Positions 24,000-35,640 of a stretch of DNA of 64,000 nucleotides are shown here, piece after piece. Positions within the stretch are counted from its first letter, which is position 1. Each line of letters begins with the position of its first letter. The notes under the pieces were generated by a model. That model was not told the DNA's origin and ran no database searches. It worked only from the letters and a program-made list of their open reading frames with translations. Source of the stretch: Epiperipatus broadwayi (taxonomy: Eukaryota > Onychophora > Udeonychophora > Euonychophora > Peripatidae); contig JAQFVV010012420.1 in assembly GCA_028023455.1 (NCBI GenBank), forward strand, positions 1,306,001 to 1,370,000. The letters run 5' to 3'. The translations under genes and the position numbers were made by a program.

Positions 24000-25605
24000 T
24001 GCCAAATAGAAGGATCATTGATTAGTAAGATGTAAGATACATGTTAATGCAAAACTAGAGAGACAAAAATTATTCAGAAAAACAATATTTACAGTTGATA
24101 TTCCTAATCTTCAGAAACATTCTAATGAATTTAAATTAGAACTTACAAATCAGTTTCAAGTATTAGTAGATTTTGAACATGATTCAGATTTGAATGAAAT
24201 TAATATGAAAATAACTGATACACTTTTAAAAACAGCAACAAAAGCAGCAATTGACCAATAAAATTTCTACTGAGACTAGAAAATTTATGAAGAAAAGAAA
24301 GAATATGAAAATATACAAAAATGATGCATTAAAAAGGATTGAATATCTTGAATTTTGTAAAATGGTGCAGAAAAGAGTTGAAAATGATATAAGAAAGTAT
24401 AACTGTGAACTAGCAAGGAAAGCTGTAGAAGAAAATAAAAGTCTCAAGTTTGTAAAACAACATTTTGCTATTGGTAGGAAATTTACATCTGCAATAAGAA
24501 AAAAAGATGGAATTAGTACTAAAAAAGAGATGACATCATGAAATGGGTGGAAGTCTTCTATCAAGAATTATATAATAATAAAGAACAAGTACCTCCTATA
24601 TCTATTATATCTTCTGAATTGCCCAGAATTTTAAATGAAGAAGTGAGACATGCAATTAAATTTATGAAGAAAGGAAAAGCTCCAGGTAATGATGGAATTA
24701 TAATTGATATATTAAAAAAAGCAGGTGAAGAAATAGACAATTTTTTATCAGTTATATACCAAATGTCTAAATAATAAAGATGTACCAGATGATTAGAAAA
24801 ATGCAATATTAATATTAATATTTAAAAAGGTAATAAAGAAGATATTAAAAATTACAGCCCTATCAGCCTTTTATCAGTTTTATGCAAAATTTTTACCAGG
24901 ATAAATTACAACTCATCTACAGAGAACATTGGATTTCTATCAACCAAGAGAACAAGCTAGATTTAAAAGTGGTTTTAGTACAGTAGATCATATCCAGGTA
25001 TTGAGAGAAGTTATAGAAAGGACAAGTGAATATGAGTTGCCATTATGCTTTGGATTTGTAGATTATGAAAAGACATTTGATTCTATAAAAATTTCTCCAG
25101 TGATTAAAGCATTGAATCATCAAGGTATAGATCCAGGATATTATCATATTTTAAAGAATATTTATAAAAATACATCAGCAACAATTAGATTACATAATGA
25201 TACTAGGAAAATCAACATTGAGAAGGGTGTAAGATAGGGTGACTCCATATCTCCAAAACTTTTTATAACAGTGTTGCAAAAAGTGTTTTGTGGATTAAAA
25301 TGAGAAGCTAAAGAAGTGAAAGTCAATGGAGATTATTTAAGTCATTTAGATTTTGCAGATGATGTATTTGATTTTGCAAATAATGCTTTAGAGCTGCAGG
25401 AAATGTAGGAGTTATCAGACGAAAGTAGGACTAAAGATAAATATTAAAAAGACTAAAGTAATGTTCAATGGATTTTCTCAAAATATGAAAATAAAGATTG
25501 ATTATGACGAGTTAGAAGAAGTTAATAGCTACAAATACTTTGGTCAGATTATTAATACAGATGGAAACATAATGGGTAAAATTAATCATAGAATTAAACT
25601 TGTAT
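24000..25605 (+). mobile_element. RTE-type LINE, both ends truncated
   Basis: The sequence aligns with 53,390-54,992 of the second RTE copy. It enters near the end of the endonuclease (GATTAGTAAGATGTAAGATACATG near 24,019) and stops abruptly after ATAGAATTAAACTTG near 25,603, before the C-terminal domain. An insert near 24,075-24,110 is absent in the other copy. The 3' end is cut, which is unusual for LINEs (they usually lose the 5' end), so a later deletion or insertion is likely. Confidence 0.85.
24251..25420 (+). pseudogene. RTE reverse transcriptase remnant
   Basis: Segments in order: 24,251-24,541 (pre-RT linker), 24,538-24,774 with KGKAPGNDGI (RT motif 1), a stop-containing stretch with YSPISLLSVL, 24,929-25,237 with FKSGFSTVDH and GFVDYEKTFDS (motif A with its catalytic Asp), then, after a stop, GDSISPKLF (motif B) and LDFADDV (motif C, catalytic Asp pair) near 25,350. 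RT copies the element RNA at the nicked target. Several stops and frameshifts make it non-functional, although all catalytic residues survive, including the FADD that is FTDD in the 54.7-kb copy. Confidence 0.85.
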
Positions 25606-26005
25606 TTTATTTTGGCTAAGGACCTAAAACATACTTAGCCTGCTTATAGAGTGAAAAGTTATTTAAGTTTCACAAGGTTTACTTCTATTTCATCAGGTCG
25701 CCCATGACATAGAAATGCTCTAACATTTTTGTCAGGGAGTCGTTTTCAAGAATGTACACATACGTTTCAGCTATTAATGGGATTATAAATGCTATGGATT
25801 AAGATACATATGTATATAACAAATATTTTTGACCATTGAGATATTACTTATAAGAATTATATCAATCTTAGATAACAATAGTGCTTATAATGCTTTATTA
25901 AAAATGTTTTCACTTATTCAGAGTTATATATTTAATATGGGTAGAATCATAAATATAGCATTAATAAACTTTTTTATATAAAATTAGATTTAATATGTAT
26001 ATTGA

Positions 26006-26130
26006 CAATAATATTTAAACAGCATTAAACTGTTGCACATGCGCTTTGGATTTTAAATATAAAATGAATGAATACTAACACTTCAACCAAAGCACATGTG
26101 CAACAGTTTAATGCTGTTTAAATATTATTG
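26006..26130. repeat. 44-bp-arm palindrome (MITE-like)
   Basis: Arms 26,006-26,049 and 26,087-26,130 are reverse complements with one mismatch around a 37-nt loop. The near-perfect arms imply a young or gene-converted palindrome. TGTATATTGACA occurs just outside on the left (25,995) and again at 26,168 on the right, possibly a larger repeat boundary. Confidence 0.7.
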
Positions 26131-26149
26131 TTTATAAAAAAACATCACG

Positions 26150-28670
26150 CTATATAAAATAATTGACTTATGTATATTGACAGTATACATCCACTTTATT
26201 TTAATTTAACTCTGGACCGTCTAAGTAAATCAGTGAATTTAAAATATTTAAATACTTCAAGATTTGAAATCGAGCCAATAAATTAGATCTGACATTGAAT
26301 CTATAAGTATATACTTTAGTGACTGTTTTACATTTATTACGCACTTTAATTTAAGAATTTGTAAATACTTAAATCACTTTAATGTTTTGGATTCAATCCA
26401 TTAGTAGAAATTGTTTAAAGAATTGCACTTGTTTGTAAATTACAAAAAAGCATTTCTTTCTAAAACATTTTCTGATGCGATTAAAGATTTAAAATATATT
26501 AATTCCAAGCTATTACTAAATTCTAACGAATATTTACCAAATTACAATGATAAACTATTAGGCTGTCTGTTGATACTAAGAAGATTACTATTAATGAAGA
26601 ATTGTTATAGATTGGGAAGAAAGATGAAGGGATCATTTTCCAATACCAAAATAAAATAAAAAAATAAAATAAAAGATTACTTAAGTTATTTTTAAAACTT
26701 TGATTCATTTTTATCACAATCATGAATTTATTGCTTTTTAAATTTACTAGATTAAATGTAAATTAAAATTGATATTAATTTAATTCTTTCCCAATAATTC
26801 ATATACATTTTAAATGTAGTTTTACATATGTATATATATGTTGTACATACATTTGTGACTAAAAATAAGGAAATTCAAATTGTTAACAGTATTTCAATTT
26901 TAAATTTATAAAAATACGAATGAAAACATATACACTTGTAAAAACCAAACATTTAAAAAGAAATTTAAAACACTCTAAAAAAAAAAATATGAAAAAAATC
27001 CACTTATTTTATGACATTAAAATTAAACTTTATTAGTTAATGCAAAATAATATTTTACTTTATAATTCTACTATAAAGTGTTGGGCCTGTATGTTTATAT
27101 TAAATGTTCTTAGAAGTTTTATATTTGTTTTTAAATTTTTATGCATTTATCATTTTCATTTTTATACTTTTATATTTAAAACTGGAATATATTTTTTACC
27201 TACTGTCAGACGCAAATGTATAACCATAAGTATAATGTGATGGATACCACTGGAAAATAAGCATAAAAATTTAAATCGATATTTGATTTTTTTTTTAAAA
27301 AAAGGTGTTATATTGGATATGTATATATATATAAAATTAAAAAATGTAACAGTCATTAGAAAATCACCTTCCCCGCTCCAACACATGCTAGATAAATAAA
27401 TACGTTGTTATATATAATTAAAAAAATGATTTTTAAAAAATTCAAAAAGCAGATAAAAAAAATTAGAAAAACATAACAATTATAAATATCTTGATGGTAA
27501 ATTATTGATACAAATAAAAATATACTGTATAAAAGTAATATTAGTAGATATATATTTTAATAGCAATTAATTAATATTAAAATAAAATATGCCTTTGTAT
27601 CTGGAAAGATATGAATTCGATATCAACCTAACTAATATCACTTCTCACTACTGAAAAATTTAAAAAGATAAAATGGAGCCAGAAAAAAATGAGTAAAAGT
27701 AACAAAAACATTTTATGAGGTGATGCAATAAAGAAGTTATAAATCAGAATAACTAGGACAAATATAAAGATATGTTTATCCTTTAATTGTTCTATAAGTG
27801 ATAAAAATGATAATTAAAGCTACACCTGCAACTACTTTTTATACACATATATATGTTATTTTAAATATTTTAATGGATTAATTATAATGTAACAAAAGAA
27901 AGAATGGGGATATTTCCATGTAATAATTAGAAATATGTTTAGATATGGTGTTGCTATGTAATATTAATTACTATTGACAGTTCTAAGCTAAAATACTGTG
28001 CTCTAGTGTCCAACAACAGTTTTTTTTGTCATGAATTTAGTTAGAAACAAAAGGATGTCCCTCTTTCACTTCTATCATAAGTCCTTATATGGATTTAAAA
28101 TCACCTAGATATTTTTATAAATATGAGAACTAAAAAGAATTATCTCCTCCATAGAACTGTGCATATTACAATTGCACACAGCTATGATTATGAAGCCATA
28201 GAGCTTTGAAAGCGATAAGCTTTAAATAAATTTAGTAATATATATAACTTCTTTAAGAGTGTTATAAACGCATAATTATTGATATTATATATATGTATTA
28301 TTTTTCCCTTTGTTTGTACAGTATTTGTAATTAAAAATTTAGCCTCATGATTTTTATAATTAATTAATAGTATAGAGATAAAGAGATTACATCCATGGAA
28401 ACGGAGACAATTTTTTACCTTTTGATGTTGTCAAAAAACTATTAATTACTTATTGAGAATCCTGTTGCTAACAAGTTTTTCTCTGTTAACCTGTGCAATA
28501 GTTTCTTTGTTACCTGGTGATATTAATAGTTAAAAAGTTGTTTTTGTTTACATGAATAATCTCTTTATCTATATTCTTTATCAATGTAAAATCAATGAAA
28601 ATATTAAATTCAACAATTTAAGTATATATATAATATTAAATATAGTAATATGCAATAAACAAAACATTCA
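26150..28670. other. AT-rich stretch with no recognised gene
   Basis: An 82-codon frame at 26,411-26,659 and smaller ones show no known motif. Near 28,190 the sequence TATGAAGCC-x-GAGCTTTGAAAGCGATAAGC resembles the stem II/GAAA part of the hammerhead-like modules noted elsewhere, without a complete structure. Confidence 0.4.
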
Positions 28671-28772
28671 AACAGGCCAAACTCTCCATACAGTATTGCC
28701 ATTCAGTGCAAGCCAGAGTAATCAATGGATGCCAGAAGGCTTGTGCATAAAATCCCCATCTAGTACCTACTC

Positions 28773-28831
28773 ATCCAATATCCCCAGATTAGTTTCTGGC
28801 TTGTGGCTTTCATCAGTGAAAAGGCTTGGAT
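28773..28831 (-). ncRNA. Decayed hammerhead-like motif (family X)
   Basis: The minus strand keeps ATCCAAG...TCA, CTGATGA, a GCC-containing stem II, GAAAC and TCTGGGGATATTGGAT of stem I. The expected GTC cleavage triplet reads ATC (28,787-28,789), and the upper stem I is weakened by a CTC to TTT change. Confidence 0.4.
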
Positions 28832-29414
28832 CTGAGAGCATTGCACCTAAATCTTAGAATTTAAGGCAAGCCTCCAGCAGCCACCTCTTGTCTCTACTTA
28901 ATTACAGAACTATAAGTCTTAAATTGAGAACACAATAATATTTTCAATCCAAGCTCCTTAGCTTATATAGTCATATGGGTCTGAACTTAGTTCAGTATCT
29001 TTACATTTTGGTGTCTTTGGTTCTTTAATAACCATAACTGCCACCACTATCCTATTAGGCAGGATTGGTTTTAAGTCAAAAAACATCATATGATCACCAA
29101 TTCTTATGCTTGCTTATAAATGTTATTCAAACAGGCAAAAAATCTCCATACAGTATCATGTGGTGTTTATTGGCTTAAAACCAATCCTTCCTAATAGGAT
29201 AGTGGTGGCTATGGTTATTAAAGAACCAAAGACATGAAAATGTATGGGCATTGAACTGAGTTCAGACCTATATGACTATATAGGCTAATGAGCTTGGTTT
29301 GAAAATATTATTGTGTTTTCAATTCAAGACTCATAGTTTTGTAGTTAAGTAGAGATAAAAGGTGGCTGCTGGAGGATTACATTAGATCCTAAGATCTAGG
29401 TGCAGTGCTCTCAA

Positions 29415-29466
29415 ATCCAAGGCTCCTCACTGATGAAGGCCACAAGCCAGAAATTGGGGATATTGA
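29415..29466 (+). ncRNA. Decayed hammerhead-like motif (family X)
   Basis: The plus strand has ATCCAAGGCTCCTCA, CTGATGA (29,430-29,436), stem II GGC/GCC and GAAA (29,450-29,453), but the next six bases including the cleavage triplet are deleted relative to the 51.8-kb copy. It would not self-cleave. Confidence 0.4.
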
Positions 29467-29649
29467 AAGAATAGGCACTAGATTGGAATTTTATGCACAA
29501 GTCTTCTGGCATCCATTGATTACTCTGGCTTGCACTGAGTGGCAATACTGTATGGAGAGTTTGGCTTGTTTAAATAACAGTTATAAGCATGCATAAGAAA
29601 TGGTGATCATGTGATGTTTATTAGCTTAAAACAAAACATTGGAATTAAT

Positions 29650-30642
29650 TTTACAATTTTAAATATACCAATAAATAAATATATAAATAAATAATAGCTA
29701 TAATTAATTTATGACATGATTGCCATCTCCAGTAGCATTTATAGTTAAAATTTTAAAATCAATATTTCATTCCATGATAAACATTAATTTTCCAAAATTT
29801 GTATATTTTCATAATTATGATTTTATTTATATTTATAAAACATTCTTTCTTGATTTTTTTTGTGAATCACTTTTTACATGCAAAATAAAAAATATTATCA
29901 AAACAAAAGCTTCTATTATAAATAAGTAAATAAGAAATATTATTTAAGGAAAGATTTTAATCTATATTTATAGAGTAGTCCAATATTGCAATGGAAGTTA
30001 TGTTTTAAAAATGTTTTTATATTGTATGTGGTAAATGATTTGAGTAAAGAAAAATCAAAGAGGTATCTTTTATAAATGTGATGGATGATTTATCAAATAA
30101 GCATTGTATAAATAATCATAAATTATGAAAAGTTAATCATTCTCTATTACAATATTAATATTGCATGCTTTTAATGCGATTTTGATTTTAAAATTTTAAT
30201 TGTAAATGCTACTGAAAAGGGAAGTCACACCTAAGCTAGCTAAATCTACGATTTATTTATTTATATAAAAGCATATTATAAATTGTAGAGCTAATTCCGA
30301 TATTTTGATTATATATATATATTGTAGAATGTAGACATCATTATCATTTTTATTAAAATTTTGTTTTATGAATTTTTGAATTTTTAAATAAATCTATTTC
30401 TTCAAAAATAGGATTTTCTTACCTGCTGAGCTAAAAAATCTCATGTGTAAATATAAAATATATCTATCTATCTGTGACTATTTCAATATTTTAATGTCAG
30501 AATCATTGCCTTAAAATAAATAATTAATTTTAAATATTGATTTTAAGCTTAAAGAAAAGTAGTAAAGTACTACTACTCACATCAATTATACTGTTTAAAT
30601 ATTATGCATTCCCACATGTCATACTTATTTATAAATATATAT
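29650..30642. other. AT-rich stretch with no recognised gene
   Basis: Only short AT-biased frames. A short (TA)n run near 30,310 and TCTATCTATC near 30,462 are minor simple repeats. Confidence 0.45.
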
Positions 30643-30831
30643 CACCCTCAAATCACCCACCACAATCTTAAGATATTTTAGCAAGGCCCTCTGTGAATAA
30701 ATATAAAGTCTGTACTTCAAACAACTAAACTCAAAATAATCTTTTTGAGTTTAGTCATTTGAAGTTGACTTATATTTTTTCACAAAGGGCATTGCTGAAA
30801 TGTCTTGGCATTGTGGTGGGTGATTTGAGTG
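30643..30831. repeat. ~90-bp-arm palindromic MITE
   Basis: Arms 30,643-30,736 and 30,742-30,831 are inverted repeats with scattered mismatches and a loop of only a few bases. Outer words are CACCCTCAAATCACCCACC and GGTGGGTGATTTGAGTG. A fragment of the right end with its flank (GATTTGAGTGTTTTC, AGCAAGCAATA) occurs at 51,630-51,680. Confidence 0.7.
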
Positions 30832-30881
30832 TTTTCTATTTTCAGCTAGCAATATGCATTATGGTATTTTCTTATATATAT

Positions 30882-32709
30882 TATACCTACCCCCCTTTTG
30901 CGTCGTCTTATAACTTTTATAAACATCACTTATATAATATCAATAAAATATTTAATATTTATAATAACGACTCGATACAGAACTTTGTACCTCCCTCTTA
31001 CACAAAATCCTATCATGGGGCTGTCGGTACCTCGGGTAGAGTGGTCAATATCATTTGCAAACATTCGCCAATAATATTAATACTCGTTTACTAGATTACA
31101 CATTAGCCAACCAAACTCTTTATTTATTTAAAGGAAAAAATCCAATGGGCGCCAGCCGACCTTTGTCGACAAGTCTGCCTGACCAATACGATCTAGTACC
31201 CGCTCCCGCTAGCTCAGCTAAAACAATCAATAAAATACAAAATCCACCTACTTAAAAAAAATCAATTTACGAATCTTTCTCTGCGCTAGTTTTCTCGCTT
31301 CCTTTCCCAAATTCTAATTTAAAATTTATTTCGCTCTCATAATCTCATAGGATATTCATATCCCATTTCTAAACTAAAATTCATTATTATAACATTTATT
31401 ATTTATTTGATCTACGATATTTATTTCCTTTTTTTTTTTTTATAAGTAATCACTAACCCATTAAATCTCCGTTTACGCTGTTTCACTTCGTTTGGTCTTA
31501 TAATATAATTAATTACACTTTTGCTCAAGTTTAGATAATATTTAATATAACCAAAATATCATATTATACATACATTTAGAAAATAATTATACGCACACAA
31601 ATATATTTGAAATCACAATAAAAATCCCTGGATAATGGAGCTAAAGACAATTAGTAATTATTGTTCGTAACATAAAGTTCAGAGTTTATTATTCCATACA
31701 TTACTACGGCTTTTAATTAGTGAATTAAGAATAAAATAAATATTACCTAGCATTCTCTTTTATGCCTAGTTCCGAGCGTAGCTTCTGATAGTATTTCCTT
31801 CGGTCAGTTAGCGCTAACTCTTTGCGATCCTTTTCCCGATGTCATTGGGATCCTGTGGGCTTCACCATGGACACTCCGCTTCCTTCTTGTTTTACGCGAA
31901 CATGATCGACCTTCGAACTGTCTGCTGTTGGTATTGCAGGGAAGGATTCGGCCGGCTGTCCACACGATGGGTTTAACAATGCAGCATTATGTTTTATTTA
32001 ACTTTGGACGTATATTAATAATATGAATATGAATTTAAGAATAAGTAACCGAACCGAATCAGAATCAAATTTTAATCATAATATCAAATTCAATCTAATA
32101 ACTATAACAATAGAAAGTTCGCCCCTTTTATATTTTACGGTCCTTATCTTGCGGATTCAATCTACATTCTGAATTTCTGCTATTGGACAATTATTTCTTT
32201 TCTTTCGACTCTCTACACAGTTTCATTGGTCATTCTTTAGATGATTGCAAATTTCAATTTCTTTGTTAGAGTTATTTCACTAACTAGCCGTTTAATGGAA
32301 ATTTCTCATGTTTGTCATTAGCTCCCATTGTTTACTACATTCCTTTGATTATATATATATATATTTTTTATTATAAGACAAAACGAACTCCACCTTGCTT
32401 TTTTTTTTTTCTAAAAGCAATCTTAAATCAAATTTCAATTAAATCAAGTTTTAGTTAAATCAAGTTTTTAATTCTTTAAGTTTTATTTAAATGTGATTCT
32501 AAAATTATATCTTATAAAACTGTCTAATTTATGCTTTTAACGATAAACCCTTCTATGATAAAAAAAAAAAATTTTTTTTTTTTTATTTTACCCTACAAGA
32601 CCTTTTATTTTTATTAAATATGTAAACAAATCTTTTATCAATTTATATTTTTCCAAAATTATGTGTAACTCCGAAGAAAACACACTCCTTCCTGATGTAT
32701 CTCGGTACA
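30882..32709 (-). mobile_element. Probable solo LTR, family C (1.8 kb)
   Basis: A less AT-rich block starts TATACCTACC and ends CTCGGTACA, with ATAT directly before and directly after. Reading the first bases as a mutated TG gives TG...CA ends with TGTACC/GGTACA symmetry and a 4-bp duplication like the other LTRs here. The minus strand has ATATAAAAGGGG at 32,122-32,134, a TATA-box-like word placed as in family A, so minus is the likely sense. There is no second copy in the window, so identification rests on ends and duplication. The 66-codon frame at 31,055-31,255 is probably chance. Confidence 0.55.
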
Positions 32710-32824
32710 ATATATAAAGATTTTTTTAACATTAAACATTATCCTTTATTAACAATATAAAGTTTTTTGTCCTTTGACAATTGCAGGAGATATTAATTCA
32801 TCATTAAAAAACCATTATCAATGT

Positions 32825-34483
32825 TGAGCTGGTATTTTTCTGCCAGCTCATAATCATACATATATATACATGCATATTTTGTAAAAATAAAATATAGACA
32901 TTGTAATAAACTTATTTTATTAGAAATAAATAAACACGTACTTTTCTATTAGCTCATATATATATAAGCACATATGTATATATTTTTGTTAAAATATAAA
33001 TATCATTTTATAATACATAATTTTAAAAATATAAATTAACACTTAATTTTAAAATGGAGTTTTAAGAAGTTAAAATAAATTAGATCAAGATCTTACATTT
33101 TTGATAAAAGTTTGTCTTTTGTTTAGTTTTTTAAAAAAAAAATTCTTAAAGATAGAAGGGAAAAGAAAGCAATTAATTCTATTGTTGGGGCTTTGACAGT
33201 GAAGGTATTTTTATGCTATCTATTGCGCTGATCAATTGGAATGTTTCTTTGGGATTTTAAAATATGAAATAAAAGAAGAGAATATTAAAGGTGTGAACTG
33301 AAACTTTAGAAAAAAAAACTATAAATTACGGACTTTCCTTTTGTTCTAATTAATTGGATTTCTGCCGAGGTCAATATCTAATCTATAAGTTTCAATTTGG
33401 CTCAGACTTTTCAATATATAAAAAAAATCTGCAAAGCACAAGGAGAAAATGTTGAGTGGCTAGATCTAACAGAACTTTCCCTTCTGGGAACCTCTTCCTA
33501 TTACCACCTGGAACTGCTTTGTAAATGCCGGACATAGAGAGCTAGCCGAGGAGAACGGACTGGAAGAAGACACGGACAAACCACGAAGAATATAGAATGA
33601 AATATTCCACCCACACAGGATCTACACTGATCGATCAGGGTAAATAGACTTTTTTTTTGTTATAATCTCAAGAGACATTTGCGTAATAGATTTTAAAAAA
33701 GTAAGAAAAGCCTTCACTTCAAATATCTCAAAGTTTCAGCAATAGAAAGGGAGGGATATGTAATCTTTAAGTAGATGTATTTACTCATTCAAATTAATCC
33801 ACATTATATTGTTTTTTTTTATTATTTAATTTTTTTTGGGACGTTCTATTAATTAAACTTACCTTTAGTTTCTATGATTGTTGTTCTTATAATGTATAGA
33901 TAGGAATAAGAAATTGTATACTCGATCTAAGGACAAGTAAAAATTTAAGATAAAAAGATTTAACATTAGAAAGAGGAGGTTTGAGTGCGTTTGTTTTTAA
34001 CAAACACACTCTTATAGTAAGTCGCCCTTGAGTTCACTCATAGTTATATACCATGATATTTGATGAAATATTGTATAATTGGTAAAGTGACGGTGCATGT
34101 TCCTTCGAGAACGATACATGTTAATTCTTGATTAGAAAAGAAAAAGGATCGGGAGGGTTTGGTTCGACAAATGTGAGGGAAGGGAATAGTCAACAAATAG
34201 AATAAAGGTGTAATAAATCTTTCAACAATATTTAAGCGTCGATCTGTTTTTTTTTTATTATTTATTATAATTAATTCTTATATTTCATTTTGTAGTCTTT
34301 TGGTTCGTTAAAGAAAATTATTTTAAGGTTTGCAATTGGTGATTGCCATTCGTAAATAAATTAACCATTATTATAGAAAATTTATAATACGGTCTAGGCA
34401 TAAATGCTTAGTGGCGCCCTCAAATGGCCACCGTTCATTGCAATCTTGTAAAATTTAAGAGTGTAACAAAATGTTTTGTTACA
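32825..34483 (+). repeat. Family B 5' LTR
   Basis: The start forms a hairpin (GAGCTGG/CCAGCTC, 32,826-32,848) and the end is a near-perfect palindrome, TGTAACAAAA/TTTTGTTACA (34,462-34,483). A TATATAAAA word near 33,414 could be a TATA box. Confidence 0.88.
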
Positions 34484-34632
34484 CAGGGTAGGAGTGGGTA
34501 AAATTAAAGAAAATGGTGTCTCAACATGTAGGGCTCATTAACTAAATAAACGGCTTGAGATTAGGGTAAAAGTGGGGTAAGGCAGGTTCGGGTGGTTAAA
34601 GTGAGGAGTTAGTATCCCAGTGGGGGAGAGTT
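34484..34632 (+). other. Family B leader
   Basis: G-rich sequence between 5' LTR and gag (CAGGGTAGGAGTGGG directly after the LTR). No TGG-initiated primer site is seen at the expected place, so priming of this family is unclear. Confidence 0.4.
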
Positions 34633-35603
34633 TTGAGTTTGAAACAAAGAGAAAAAAGAAATAGAATAAGTGAAGATGAAAGTACAATAGAAAGCCCAAT
34701 GGTAACATTTAAAAACCCCGAGCATTATCAGTTCGAAGAAATACTAAAAGCTATCGCTGAGCTAAAACAAATAGTAATCAAAGATAGGGAAGAAATTAAA
34801 GAAATGAAAGTAATGATTCAAGACCTCAGAAAAGATGTAAATGAATTAAAAAAGAATGAGGAAAAGAGAAATGGCAAGAAAAAAGATGAAGGGGATATAG
34901 TAAGCGCAGGTTACGAAGTTAATAAGGTTACAGAAAAAAAGATAGAAAGTGAAAGGACACTTAATGAAGTAGAGGAAGAAGCTAAATCTGAAAGGCCAGC
35001 ATTAGCAAAATTTATCCAAATAAGAGTATTTAAAGGTGATGGGAAAGAAAACCCATTTGATTATTTGGATAGCTTAAATGATTTTTTTTATTTCCATAAG
35101 TCGAATGAAAAGGAGAAGTCATTATAGTGACGAGCCATTTAAATGGCCCTGCTTGAGAATGGTGGAAGGTGGTGAACTATAACCCTCAAACATTCCAAGA
35201 ATACAAAACGATGATTCTGAGAGGTTTCTGGAGCGTGGAAAAACAAGAGGCTGTACGTATGAAAACATCACGGGAAAAATATAGAACAGATAGAAATGAA
35301 ACCTATAGCCTGTTTTTTCAATGACAGGCAGTGAAACTTAGAGCACTGGAGGCTTATCCAACGGATCAATTCCAGATTGTAAGGACTATAAGATATAGTC
35401 TTCCAATGGGGGTTCAGCGTAGGTTGGCTGAGAACCGACATGTGTCAATAGAAGAAGCACTAGAGATATTAGGTGATATGGAGTATAGTGAGCAGAAAGA
35501 AGGGGAATATTCTAAAGTTAGGTGGGGAAATTGTAATGAACCTGCGGGGAAGAGTAACTGTAATCCTAAGAAAAAATGGGAAAAGACTCCACGGCATGAT
35601 TAA
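34600..35603 (+). pseudogene. Broken retrotransposon Gag (family B)
   Basis: Open from 34,600; the first in-frame ATG is at 34,699, giving MVTFKNPEHYQFEEILKA. A charged coiled coil follows (residues about 20-75 from that ATG), then an IRVFKGDGKENPFDYLDSL segment. At about 35,120 a one-base shift and, shortly after, a stop in place of Trp break the core SHLNGPA-x-EWW, which matches the HL-x-G-x-A-x(2)-WW signature of Retrotrans_gag. Another stop near 35,322 separates the last segment (35,331-35,603), rich in Arg/Lys at its end. No CCHC knuckle. It encodes the particle protein of the element and resembles the family D Gag in layout. Confidence 0.82.
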
Positions 35604-35625
35604 AAGTTTTTTTTTTTAATTTTTT

Positions 35626-35640
35626 GGGAAAAGGGTGCAA
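35626..35640 (+). promoter_or_regulatory. Polypurine tract, family B
   Basis: GGGAAAAGGGTGCAA lies immediately before the 3' LTR. A purine run here is the expected plus-strand DNA primer and independently confirms the plus orientation given by gag. Confidence 0.75.

Larger units (their letters stand above)
28676..29645. repeat. Family X repeat, large inverted (head-to-head) pair
   Basis: The left arm (28,676 to about 29,110) and right arm (about 29,150-29,640) are long imperfect inverted repeats. Landmarks in order on the left: ACTCTCCATACAGTATTGCC, AATCAATGGATGCCAGAAGG, TTTCTGGCTTGTGG, CATCAGTG, GGATCTGAGAGCA, CAGCAGCCACCT, TATAGTCATATGGGTCTGAA, GTTCTTTAATAACCAT; they recur inverted on the right. 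Relatives lie at 12,584, 11,599 and 51,684. No protein is encoded. The inverted, partly nested arrangement with hammerhead-like motifs resembles Penelope-like terminal repeats, but no RT links it to that group. Confidence 0.75.

Noticed and set aside
30759-31255. 111- and 66-codon frames as genes
   Set aside because: They cross the MITE arm and the family C LTR boundary, so they are composite by chance.
34484-34500. Canonical primer binding site for family B
   Set aside because: No TGG start directly after the 5' LTR, so I did not annotate one.
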